This document shows positions 1 through 8,583 of a stretch of 15,406 nucleotides of DNA, one piece after another. The notes under the pieces are model-generated. The model did not search any database, was not told where the DNA came from, and saw nothing but the letters and a program-made list of their open reading frames with translations. Origin of the DNA: Microbotryum silenes-acaulis (Eukaryota; Basidiomycota; Microbotryomycetes; Microbotryales; Microbotryaceae). Position numbers and translations under genes: made by a program. Numbering within the stretch: position 1 is the stretch's first letter; every line of letters begins with the position of its first letter. The stretch lies in assembly GCA_003665825.1 (NCBI GenBank), contig QPFY01000084.1:1-15406 (forward strand), given 5' to 3'.

Positions 1-746
<746 letters not shown>

Positions 747-766
747 CGGCGCTCATGGCAGAATCA

Positions 767-2332
767 TCAAGAGAGGATGAGACGTCCATGTGCGCCGACC
801 TTACTAGTGGGGTCCTCGTCTTGACGGCTGGGGCGGGCGTGTCGGCGGGAATGACGAACTGGCGTTCGGTGTCGTCCGCATCGACGGGCGTGTTGATTGG
901 TAGACCGGGGAAGTCGTCGTCGAGGAAGGTGGCATTTCGGCCAATCACAACCTTGTTGGTAGAATGGTCGGGGAAGTCGTCGTCGAGGAAGGTGGCATTT
1001 CGGCCAATCACAACCTTGTTGGTAGAATGGTCGAAGAAACGGAAAGCCCTTGGAGGCGAGGTCGTAACCGGTGAAGATCACGCGCGCGGCCTTGGGGTCG
1101 AGCTTGCTGCGAAGGTTCGGCGCGACCGTGAGCCAGGCCGCGCAGCCGAACGGGTGGAGGGCGGTGGGGTGGTGCGTTGGCCGTTCCAAACGGATTCTGG
1201 AGTCTGTTTGGCAAAGCTGAGTGTGAGCACCTGTTTTTGCAATAAACGAAGTATGCAGCCGCTTCATCCCAAAAGGTGGCCGGCAGATGGGAGTCAGCAA
1301 GGAGGGCAAGGACGCCTCGACGATGGAGAGATTGACACGTTCGGCACGACCGTTTTGCTGAGGTGTGTAGGGGATAGAATATTGACGACGAATACCCCTG
1401 GACTTGCAGAACTCCGTGAATGCGTTCGATTGGTACTCCCCGCCGTTGTCGGTGCGAAGGGTTTTTAAACGCTCGTTCGTCTCTAACTCCACTTCGGCGA
1501 GCCAAGTCTGGAAGGTCGGGAAGACGTCGCTTTTGTGATCGATCGCGTATGCCCAGAGTTTGCGAGAGTGGTCGTCAAGAAATGTGACAAGGTAGCGCTT
1601 CCCGGTCAAGGACGGAGTGGGGAACGAAAGGACATCGCTGTGCACGAGGCCGAGTCTTTCGGGGGAATGCGACTCAGAGTCGGGAAAAGGAAGACGGTGG
1701 CCTTTGGAACCAAGGCAAGCATTGCAAACAAACTCCTCTACGTCTTTGTCACTGTACCCGGCCCCAAACCCGTCCAGCAAACCTGCGGCGATCATCTTCT
1801 GTATAGAGGATGGGGCAAGATGGCCGAGGCAGCGGTGAAGGGTAAGCAGGGGCACGGTCGACTCAGAACGCGAGAGAAAGGCAAGCTGCTGACACTTGGT
1901 GTGGTCCGCGTCCAAAAGGTAGAGACCGTCGTTAACCCTGGTACCGTGAGCAATGGCCTGGCCGTCCTTGGCGATGTCGATGCCGTCGCTGGTGAAGGCG
2001 AGTCGAACGCGGTCGGTGTCGCAGAGGCGAGAGACGGAGAGGAGGTTGACGTGGAGGCCCGGCGTGTGCAGAACGCCACGCAGCGTGATCGGATGTCCGG
2101 TCTTGGCAACGAACGCTACGTCCCCCATGCCGATGGCCGTGATACCGCCGGCAATGCCGCCGATCTTGGTGTGCGCCGTCTGGCGATAAGCCGTGAATAG
2201 AGAACGATCGGCGACCATGTGTGCCGTGGCGCCCGAGTCGACTACAAAGGCATCAGTCGGGAGTTGCCGGCGAGCGAACAGGCAGGAGGCGAAATAGCCG
2301 ACGTTAGGCTGTTGAGCGGCGGGGAGAGACAT
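767..2332 (-). pseudogene. Unit A: protease and integrase (one open frame with a scrambled segment)
   Basis: This 521-codon open segment starts at the end of gag. Residues 1 to about 130 are a retropepsin-like aspartic protease with the active-site DSG at residue 32 (2231-2239). Integrase follows: the zinc-binding HHCC has HRCLGH at 1820-1837 and CNAC at 1715-1726. The catalytic triad has Asp at 1634-1636, Asp at 1448-1450 and Glu at 1340-1342, giving D-X35-E. Single-base losses near 1312, 1209 and 1166 put about 50 residues out of frame and then restore it, so the FGCAAWL segment reads correctly again. An extra C near 1048 breaks the frame for good before the C-terminal GYDLASK domain is finished. 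Below that point the reading is not the native protein. In a live element the enzyme would insert cDNA in the nucleus. Confidence 0.88.
907..1032 (-). repeat. Perfect 63-bp tandem duplication inside unit A integrase
   Basis: Bases 907-969 are repeated exactly at 970-1032. Units B and C have a single copy at the matching place. Sixty-three bases is 21 codons, so the duplication by itself keeps the frame and doubles a stretch of the integrase C-terminal domain that includes [11 protein letters not shown]. Confidence 0.97.
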
Positions 2333-3306
2333 GTCGTCCTGGTTGTCGTCGCCGGTGTGTTTTTTGTTCGCCCCGGTGCTTGCAGTCGAGGGCCCAGTGC
2401 CCTTTCTTGTGGCAGCGGCGGCAGGGGCCGGCGGGCGGGTGTTTCGCCCGTGAGGTGCAGTCGCGCAGGCGGTGGCCGGGGGCGCGGCAGGCGGGACAAG
2501 GGGAGGCGGTGGCGAGCATGGCCGAGTGTGATGACGAGAGTCCCGCCGAGCGAAGCTGGATGCGAATGCGATCCGTCAGCGTCGTGAGTTCCGGGAGGTC
2601 GCGTTGGTTGCGCTGCTCGTCCGTGAATGTGAGGCGGAAGCTGTCGAGGCAAGGTGGGACCATGGCGAGCACGTGAGTGGCGAGCACGTCGTTGAGCGAG
2701 GTTTTGGCGTCGCGGATTTCCTGCGCGATCGACATGTATTCGCGGAGCCAGGTGTCGTACGCCTCGACGGAGGCAGGCATCTTCCTGAAATCCCAAAGGC
2801 GGGCGAACAACTCGAGGGTGCGAGTGGCGTCGTCCGGTGCGAAACGAGCCTTGAGTGCGGCGAAGATGCGTGGTGCCGACAGGTCGTCGCTGGGGATGGT
2901 GTCGAGGGTGGCTGAGACGTCGGCGGAGTCGATCGAGCCAACGATGATTTCCCGCGCGGCGTCGTCACGGGCGGCAAGCTGGTCAGCCGTCCATGTCGGG
3001 GGGATGACACCGTCAAGAACGTAACCACGGACTTGATTTGGAAGCGCGAGACGGAGTTGACGTAACCAGTTCGTAAACGACTTAGGCCCGTCAAGACGAG
3101 CGTGCTTGGGGAACACGACTTTTGATGCGGTGGCGGTGTTTGCCTGCGTGGCAGTGACGGGCGGGGTGGCGCGGCGGCGGCGGCAGGGGGCGGTGAGGCC
3201 TGTAGAGCGGCAAGCTGTGCCTGTAGCGTGGCGATTTGCACGCTGATCGAAGGGTCAGGGGAGCTGGTGTCCCTGGGAGGCGAGGGCGGGGCGGGGAGCT
3301 GTCCAT
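2304..3306 (-). pseudogene. Unit A: gag (capsid/nucleocapsid), frame-broken
   Basis: The likely start is the ATG at 3306, the first in the leader after the primer-binding site; in units B and C the same ATG opens a frame beginning MDSSPAPPSPP. The N-terminus holds a short helical Q- and L-rich stretch and an alanine/proline-rich low-complexity run. The capsid-like part is of the copia gag type (UBN2/Retrotran_gag-like). The C-terminus carries two CCHC zinc knuckles, CX2CX4HX4C, at 2457-2498 and 2382-2423, for RNA binding. A G4 run where units B and C have G5, just after the ATG, and the loss of a base in the GCC run near 3172 break the N-terminal frame. From about 3116 down the main gag frame is open. 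A T6 run near 2357 (T5 in units B and C) shifts the frame before protease. Confidence 0.85.
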
Positions 3307-3376
3307 GCTGCGATGGTGCGATGGGCTGGGGCGGCTCGAGTGGCTGGGCTCGAGGGAAAATGCAAGCGGCGGGGCT

Positions 3377-3398
3377 GGTAGCTCGTGGGCTTATAACC
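3377..3398 (-). promoter_or_regulatory. Primer-binding site, unit A (half-tRNA type)
   Basis: On the plus strand this 22-base stretch looks like the 5' half of a tRNA, ending in an anticodon arm: GTGGGCTTATAACC, with loop CTTATAA and anticodon TAT. The element strand is therefore complementary to that tRNA. It begins GGTTAT directly after the LTR, as in Drosophila copia, which is primed by an internally cut initiator tRNA. The best reading is a half-tRNA primer from tRNA-Ile(UAU). An initiator-Met tRNA with a mismatch at the first anticodon base is the alternative. Confidence 0.65.
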
Positions 3399-3522
3399 TA
3401 TTCGATCAACTCTACTACGTCAGCGATGTAGTTATAGCCAAGAGTGATGAATCTCATTTCAACATACCTATTCGATCAACTCTACTACGTCAGCGATGTA
3501 GTTATAGCCAAGAGTGATGAAT
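3397..3522. repeat. 70-bp-period tandem duplication at the primer-binding-site end of LTR 1
   Basis: Bases 3397-3452 recur at 3467-3522 with a period of 70; the two copies are separated by the short segment ctcatttcaacata. Each copy holds an inverted repeat ACTAC/GTAGT around a TGACGTA (CRE/ATF-like) core, read on the element strand. LTR 3 has the same duplication and LTR 2 has a single copy. Read on the element strand, the spacer begins TGTTGAAATGAG, which resembles a typical copia LTR start. Confidence 0.95.
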
Positions 3523-3753
3523 AGGAAGCTAACAGTAAGGGAGCCGCGCGCCCCAAGTCCTCAGCCAGGGAGCCTCGGGGCTGAGCCAATGTGCCAGGCT
3601 CGCTGCGCGCGCCTAAGTCCCAGGCTCGCTCCGCGCGCCCAAGTCCTGGGCCGATGTGCCCGGCTCGCTCCGCGCGCCTAAGTCCTGAGCCGATGCGCCC
3701 GGCTCGCTCCGCGCGCCTAAGTCCTGACCCGAGCGGAGAGTGGATTCCTCACA
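3399..3753 (-). repeat. LTR 1, shared by units A (5') and B (3')
   Basis: The right boundary is firm: on the element strand a run of nine G is followed by TGTGAGGAATCC, a normal polypurine tract followed by a TG LTR start. The left boundary is inferred from the primer-binding site and may be off by a few bases; the LTR end there is not the usual CA. At 355 bp this LTR is the longest of the three, because it has both a 70-bp duplication and an extra 26-bp partial copy of the GC-rich repeat. It should hold promoter and polyadenylation signals, but I can name no TATA box with confidence. Confidence 0.75.
3597..3739. repeat. 39-bp GC-rich tandem repeats in LTR 1
   Basis: Copies beginning ggctcgct start at 3597, 3623, 3662 and 3701. 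The last three are spaced 39 bp apart, and the first is a 26-bp shortened copy found only in this LTR. A more degenerate copy may lie just to the left, near 3545-3580. Thirty-nine is a multiple of three, so in the pol frame the repeat encodes a 13-residue unit, [13 protein letters not shown]. Confidence 0.93.
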
Positions 3754-4728
3754 CCCCCCCCCACGCGAACGCGAGGTAGACTTGAGCCGTGGGTGCCGCG
3801 TCCGGAGGCCTAGAGCATAGCAATGTATACCAAAAATCTTGGGACCCAGCGCTTTGGTGAATAGGTCCGCAACCATGTCCGCTGTGCCAACGTGTGAGAG
3901 GGAGATATCGCCTCGGTTGACCATGTCGCGGACAAAATGCTCGCGGAGGCGTATGTGTCGAGTGCCGGAGGTGCGAACGGGGTCGTGAGCGACGGCGGCC
4001 GCGGCCTCGTTGTCGGTGAAGATGTGAGCTGCATCGATCGGGCGAACGTGGAGCTCGGAGAGGAGTTGCGTAAGGTAAATCGCTTCCTTACCAGCGTGCG
4101 ACAAGGCGAGGTATTCGGCATCAGTGGTGGAATCCGCCACCCGAGTCTGACGTTTCGATGACCAAGAGACGGCAGAGCCAGCCAAGTAAAAAACGAAGCC
4201 CATTGTGGAGATGGACGTGTCGACGCAGGCACCCCAGTTCGCATCGGAATAACCGACCACACCCGTAACTTTGGCTGGACCGCGGGCGTAGAGTAGCTCA
4301 TCGCGGTACGTGGCACGAAGGTAGCGAAGGACGTGTTTGACGGCAATCCAATGACGACGGCCAGGGTTGTTGGCGAACCGGGACAAGTACGAGACGGCGA
4401 AGGCAATGTCGGGTCGAGTGCCAAGGGAAATGTACAGGAGGGAGCCGATGGCTTGGAGGTACCACGATCGAATGCGCTCCGTTCCCTGACCCGGAACTGC
4501 TGTGAGCGAGAGGCCGGGCGTCATTGGCACTGTAGCGCCGCGTGTCGTGGTGTCGAAGTGAAACCGGGCGAGCACGTCCATGATGTAGCGTTCCTGGGAT
4601 AGGGCAATGGAGCCGTCGTCCAGGCGGCGGATTTGGATGCCGAGGATGTATTCCGCGGGGCCGAGCCTTTTGACGCCGTATCGCTGTTCAAGGCCGGAGA
4701 TGACGCGTTCGATCTCATCGAGGCGCGG
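3613..4728 (-). pseudogene. Unit B: reverse transcriptase C-terminal part and RNase H, running into the LTR
   Basis: This is the C-terminal half of the pol polyprotein, in frame from just after the YVDD motif. It holds the RT connection region and a copia RNase H with YSDANWG at 4234-4251 and the downstream DAEYLAL and TDNEAA motifs. RNase H would remove RNA from the RNA/DNA hybrid. An extra base near 4728 separates it from the N-terminal half of RT. At the other end there is no stop before the polypurine tract: the frame passes through G9 into the LTR and encodes about 46 more residues, including 13-residue repeats. It ends at a TAG (3613-3615) created by the 26-bp shortened repeat of LTR 1. 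The native C-terminus is uncertain. Confidence 0.85.
3754..3762 (-). promoter_or_regulatory. Polypurine tract of unit B
   Basis: Nine consecutive C on the plus strand, G9 on the element strand, sit directly upstream of the 3' LTR start TGTGAGG. This is the expected place and composition for the RNase H-resistant plus-strand primer. Confidence 0.8.
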
Positions 4729-5332
4729 GGCTGACAATGAGGAGATCGTCGACATACAAGGCGATATAATGGGGCCGTTGCTGATCATCAATGTGAGAGT
4801 AAATGCAGTGATCAGTGCCCGTTGCCTTGTACCCGAGACTCCTGAGTGATGTGTCAATGTGGCGATTCCAGATGCGACCGGCCTGCTTGAGACCGTAGAT
4901 TGAGCGCCGCAGGCGGAGAACCTTATCGCTCGGGAAGTCGAAACCTCGTGGCGTTGTCATCCAGATATCGTGATCGAGCTCGCCGTGGAGGTAAGCCTTG
5001 TCGATGTCGGCCTGATGAACGTGGTAACCGTTGGCAGCGGCGAGGGCAAGGAGGCAGCGAATGGAGGAGAAACGGGCAACGGGTGCGAAAGTCTCCGAGA
5101 AATCGATGCCGTCGCGTTGGCGGTTACCTTGCGCTACAAGGCGTGCCTTCCGCCCTGTGACGTCACCGTGCATCGCGCTTGGTCTTCCAGACGAATTTGG
5201 AGGTGACGATAGTGGCGCCCGGCGGTACGGAGGATCGAGGCTCGATGGTGAATCGACCTTGAAGTCGTCGCGCATGGCGGTGAACTCGGCGGCGGCAGCC
5301 TGAGCCCAGATGTCGTGCTCGTCGCTGGACAT
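4729..5332 (-). pseudogene. Unit B: reverse transcriptase N-terminal part, with YVDD
   Basis: The open segment begins at an internal Met at 5332 in the linker and covers the fingers and palm of reverse transcriptase. [11 protein letters not shown] is followed by [10 protein letters not shown] (4989-5009), which carries the first catalytic Asp, and by YVDD (4745-4756), which carries the other two. A two-base gain near 5252 and a two-base loss near 5167 cancel, so about 28 residues between them are read in the wrong frame while the core remains in frame. An extra base near 4728 ends the native reading just after YVDD. The enzyme is therefore split in this copy. Confidence 0.85.
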
Positions 5333-5753
5333 TGCTTCACGCCAGGTCTGGGGTCGCTAGTGATCGATTTCGATGGGCTCGATGGCTTCGAGGGGCGGGG
5401 TTGTCGTCTTCTGCGGCGATGAAGGCGCGGTGGTGGCGAGAGAGGAAATCGATCTCATCAGGGAGTCGTCATCGGAGGGCTGTTCAGCGGGGCCATGGCG
5501 GGTGGCGGGCGTCACCAGGGTGTCGTCGTCGGATTGATGTACGTCCATCAGGTTGAGGCGAACCGCGGTGTTGGAGTTGAGGAGGTCAAGCGGGTCGTCC
5601 GAGTCATCGAGGGACGGTCCCCCGGCCGAGGATGTGGCGGGCGACGAAAGCGGGGCAAGCGACGGGGACGGCGAGGGGCTGGTATCTGTAGAATTAAGTA
5701 AGGATCCGCCAGTGTACCCTGGGGCCACGTCAACGGCGCTCATGGCAGAATCA
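5333..5753 (-). pseudogene. Unit B: integrase C-terminus and acidic linker, heavily indel-broken
   Basis: This stretch encodes the linker between integrase and reverse transcriptase. Compared with units A and C I count at least six single-base gains or losses between 5350 and 5505, for example near 5350, 5370, 5392, 5461, 5490 and 5502, and another at 5758. Most are in G or T runs. No frame is native throughout. The acidic DDS-rich composition can still be followed in pieces. It has no recognised catalytic motif in other units either. Confidence 0.75.
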
Positions 5754-6575
5754 TCAAGATGAGGATGAGACGTCCATGTGCGCCGACCTTACTAGTGGGG
5801 TCCTCGTCTTGACGGCTGGGCGGGCGGGCGTGTCGGCGGGAATGACGAACTGGCGTTCGGTGTCGTCCGCATCGACGGGCGTGTTGATTGGTAGACCGGG
5901 GAAGTCGTCGTCGAGGAAGGTGGCATTTCGGCCAATCACAACCTTGTTGGTAGAATGGTCGAAGAAACGGAAAGCCTTGGAGGCGAGGTCGTAACCGGTG
6001 AAGATCACGCGCGCGGCCTTGGGGTCGAGCTTGCTGCGAAGGTTCGGCGCGACCGTGAGCCAGGCCGCGCAGCCGAACGGGTGGAGGGCGGTGGCGGTGG
6101 TGCGTTGGCCGTTCCAAACGGATTCTGGAGTCTGTTTGGCCAAAGCTGAGTGTGAGCACCTGTTTTTGCAATAAACGAAGTATGCAGCCGCTTCATCCCA
6201 AAAGGTGGCCGGCAGATGGGAGTCAGCAAGGAGGGCAAGGACGCCCTCGACGATGGAGAGATTGACACGTTCGGCACGACCGTTTTGCTGAGGTGTGTAG
6301 GGGATAGAATATTGACGACGAATACCCCTGGACTTGCAGAACTCCGTGAATGCGTTCGATTGGTACTCCCCGCCGTTGTCGGTGCGAAGGGTTTTTAAAC
6401 GCTCGTTCGTCTCTAACTCCACTTCGGCGAGCCAAGTCTGGAAGGTCGGGAAGACGTCGCTTTTGTGATCGATCGCGTATGCCCAGAGTTTGCGAGAGTG
6501 GTCGTCAAGAAATGTGACAAGGTAGCGCTTCCCGGTCAAGGACGGAGTGGGGAACGAAAGGACATCGCTGTGCAC
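5754..6575 (-). CDS. Unit B: integrase catalytic core and C-terminal domain (open segment)
   Basis: This 273-codon open segment is the best-preserved integrase in the window. It begins just before the first catalytic Asp (6564-6566) in VHSDVLSF. The second Asp is at 6378-6380 in RTDNGGEY and the Glu at 6270-6272 in QNGRAERVN, giving D-X61-D-X35-E. The FGCAAWL segment and the C-terminal [12 protein letters not shown] domain follow, and both read without interruption. The zinc-binding Cys pair lies upstream, and the frame joining it to the HH pair is broken by a lost A near 6660. The ATG at 6575 is therefore only the start of the open segment, not a biological start. Function is cDNA insertion as part of a Gag-Pol precursor. 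Confidence 0.85.
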   Translation of the reverse strand: MHSDVLSFPTPSLTGKRYLVTFLDDHSRKLWAYAIDHKSDVFPTFQTWLAEVELETNERLKTLRTDNGGEYQSNAFTEFCKSRGIRRQYSIPYTPQQNGRAERVNLSIVEGVLALLADSHLPATFWDEAAAYFVYCKNRCSHSALAKQTPESVWNGQRTTATALHPFGCAAWLTVAPNLRSKLDPKAARVIFTGYDLASKAFRFFDHSTNKVVIGRNATFLDDDFPGLPINTPVDADDTERQFVIPADTPARPAVKTRTPLVRSAHMDVSSSS

Positions 6576-7261
6576 GAGGCCGAGTCTTTCGGGGGAATGC
6601 GACTCAGAGTCGGGAAAAGGAAGACGGTGGCCTTTGGAACCAAGGCAAGCATTGCAAACAACTCCTCTACGTCTTTGTCACTGTACCCGGCCCCAAACCC
6701 GTCCAGCAAACCTGCGGCGATCATCTTCTGTATAGAGGATGGGGCAAGATGGCCGAGGCAGCGGTGAAGGGTAAGCAGGGGCACGGTCGACTCAGAACGC
6801 GAGAGAAAGGCAAGCTGCTGACACTTGGTGTGGTCCGCGTCCAAAAGGTAGAGACCGTCGTTAACCCTGGTACCGTGAGCAATGGCCTGGCCGTCCTTGG
6901 CGATGTCGATGCCGTCGCTGGTGAAGGCGAGTCGAACGCGGTCGGTGTCGCAGAGGCGAGAGACGGAGAGGAGGTTGACGTGGAGGCCCGGCGTGTGCAG
7001 AACGCCACGCAGCGTGATCGGATGTCCGGTCTTGGCAACGAACGCTACGTCCCCCATGCCGATGGCCGTGATACCGCCGGCAATGCCGCCGATCTTGGTG
7101 TGCGCCGTCTGGCGATAAGCCGTGAATAGAGAACGATCGGCGACCATGTGTGCCGTGGCGCCCGAGTCGACTACAAAGGCATCAGTCGGGAGTTGCCGGC
7201 GAGCGAACAGGCAGGAGGCGAAATAGCCGACGTTAGGCTGTTGAGCGGCGGGGAGAGACAT
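6536..7261 (-). CDS. Unit B: aspartic protease and HH half of the integrase zinc domain (open segment)
   Basis: The segment is open from the end of gag (Met at 7261, MSLPAAQQ) through the retropepsin-like protease, with DSGATAH as active site, and into the start of integrase at HRCLGH. A single A lost from the AAA run near 6660 shifts the frame just before the CNAC pair, so the last 40 or so codons are not native and the HHCC zinc site is split. The protease domain itself looks complete and would act as a dimer on the Gag-Pol precursor inside the particle. The same frame is probably continuous with gag upstream, as it is in unit C. Confidence 0.84.
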   Translation of the reverse strand: MSLPAAQQPNVGYFASCLFARRQLPTDAFVVDSGATAHMVADRSLFTAYRQTAHTKIGGIAGGITAIGMGDVAFVAKTGHPITLRGVLHTPGLHVNLLSVSRLCDTDRVRLAFTSDGIDIAKDGQAIAHGTRVNDGLYLLDADHTKCQQLAFLSRSESTVPLLTLHRCLGHLAPSSIQKMIAAGLLDGFGAGYSDKDVEELFAMLALVPKATVFLFPTLSRIPPKDSASCTAMSFRSPLRP

Positions 7262-8232
7262 GTCGTCCTGGTTGTCGTCGCCGGTGTGTTTTTGTTCGCC
7301 CCGGTGCTTGCAGTCGAGGGCCCAGTGCCCTTTCTTGTGGCAGCGGCGGCAGGGGCCGGCGGGCGGGTGTTTCGCCCGTGAGGTGCAGTCGCGCAGGGTG
7401 GCCGGGGGCGCGGCAGGCGGGACAAGGGGAGGCGGTGGCGAGCATGGCCGAGTGTGATGACGAGAGTCCCGCCGAGCGAAGCTGGATGCGAATGCGATCC
7501 GTCAGCGTCGTGAGTTCCGGGAGGTCGCGTTGGTTGCGCTGCTCGTCCGTGAATGTGAGGCGGAAGCTGTCGAGGCAAGGTGGGACCATGGCGAGCACGT
7601 GAGTGGCGAGCACGTCGTTGAGCGAGGTTTTGGCGTCGCGGATTTCCTGCGCGATCGACATGTATTCGCGGAGCCAGGTGTCGTACGCCTCGACGGAGGC
7701 AGGCATCTTCCTGAAATCCCAAAGGCGGGCGAACAACTCGAGGGTGCGAGTGGCGTCGTCCGGTGCGAAACGAGCCTTGAGTGCGGCGAAGATGCGTGGT
7801 GCCGACAGGTCGTCGCTGGGGATGGTGTCGAGGGTGGCTGAGACGTCGGCGGAGTCGATCGAGCCAACGATGATTTCCCGCGCGGCGTCGTCACGGGCGG
7901 CAAGCTGGTCAGCCGTCCATGTCGGGGGGATGACACCGTCAAGAACGTAACCACGGACTTGATTTGGAAGCGCGAGACGGAGTTGACGTAACCAGTTCGT
8001 AAACGACTTAGGCCCGTCAAGACGAGCGTGCTTGGGGAACACGACTTTTGATGCGGTGGCGGTGTTTGCCTGCGTGGCAGTGACGGGCGGGGTGGCGGCG
8101 GCGGCGGCGGCAGGGGGGTGAGGCCTGTAGAGCGGCAAGCTGTGCCTGTAGCGTGGCGATTTGCACGCTGATCGAAGGGTCAGGGGAGCTGGTGTCCCTG
8201 GGAGGCGAGGGCGGGGCGGGGGAGCTGTCCAT
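7262..8232 (-). pseudogene. Unit B: gag, frame-broken
   Basis: The ATG at 8230-8232 opens MDSSPAPPSPPRDTSS, then a Q/L-rich helical stretch, and reaches a GCC-repeat run near 8090-8115. There the count of bases differs from the other units and the ATG frame leaves the capsid frame. The capsid-like part is open from there to a two-base loss near 7395 that falls inside the first CCHC zinc knuckle and destroys it. The second knuckle is intact in sequence but in another frame. Domain content and order are the same as in unit A. Confidence 0.84.
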
Positions 8233-8302
8233 GCTGCGATGGTGCGATGGGCTGGGGCGGCTCGAGTGGCTGGGCTCGAGGGAAAATGCAAGCGGCGGGG
8301 CT

Positions 8303-8324
8303 GGTAGCTCGTGGGCTTATAACC
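8303..8324 (-). promoter_or_regulatory. Primer-binding site, unit B (half-tRNA type)
   Basis: It is identical to the site at 3377-3398. Here it abuts a single, unduplicated copy of the LTR end sequence, so this copy shows the simplest LTR/primer-site junction of the three. Confidence 0.65.
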
Positions 8325-8583
8325 TATTCGATCAACTCTACTACGTCAGCGATGTAGTTATAGCCAAGAGTGATGAATAGGAAGCTAACAGTAAGGGAGC
8401 CGCGCGCCCCAAGTCCTCAGCCAGGGAGCCTCGGGGCTGAGCCAATGTGCCAGGCTCGCTGCGCGCGCCCAAGTCCTGGGCCGATGTGCCCGGCTCGCTC
8501 CGCGCGCCTAAGTCCTGAGCCGATGCGCCCGGCTCGCTCCGCGCGCCTAAGTCCTGACCCGAGCGGAGAGTGGATTCCTCACA
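8325..8583 (-). repeat. LTR 2, shared by units B (5') and C (3')
   Basis: At 259 bp this is the shortest LTR. It lacks both the 70-bp duplication of LTRs 1 and 3 and the extra 26-bp repeat of LTR 1, so it may be the ancestral form. Its right end is TG (element strand TGTGAGG) directly after G9. A seven-base inverted repeat, ctcagcc at 8416-8422 and ggctgag at 8435-8441, could form a hairpin. The left edge is inferred. Confidence 0.75.

Larger units (their letters stand above)
3399..8583 (-). mobile_element. Ty1/copia LTR retrotransposon, unit B (complete LTR to LTR)
   Basis: This full unit runs from its 5' LTR (8325-8583, shared with unit C) to its 3' LTR (3399-3753, shared with unit A). The internal part holds gag, protease, integrase, reverse transcriptase and RNase H in copia order. 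It aligns with units A and C almost base for base apart from indels. The coding frame is interrupted at about 4730, repeatedly between 5350 and 5820, and at about 6660, 7395 and 8110, so as written it cannot make a full polyprotein. Integrase is its best-preserved gene. Confidence 0.94.

Noticed and set aside
2457..2498. A host zinc-finger gene
   Set aside because: The CCHC motifs are in the gag frame directly ahead of protease and are present in every unit.
3377..3398. A tRNA gene on the plus strand
   Set aside because: Only the region from the D loop to the anticodon loop is present, with no T arm or acceptor stem. Its position next to the LTR in all units explains it as a primer-binding site.
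3399..3466. A very short (about 68 bp) LTR starting TGTTGAAATG
   Set aside because: Unit B lacks this start altogether, while the G9 tract followed by TGTGAGG marks a good LTR start in every unit. It is kept only as an open question in the findings.
3597..3739. CRISPR array
   Set aside because: The 39-bp units are directly adjacent, without unique spacers; it is a minisatellite inside an LTR.
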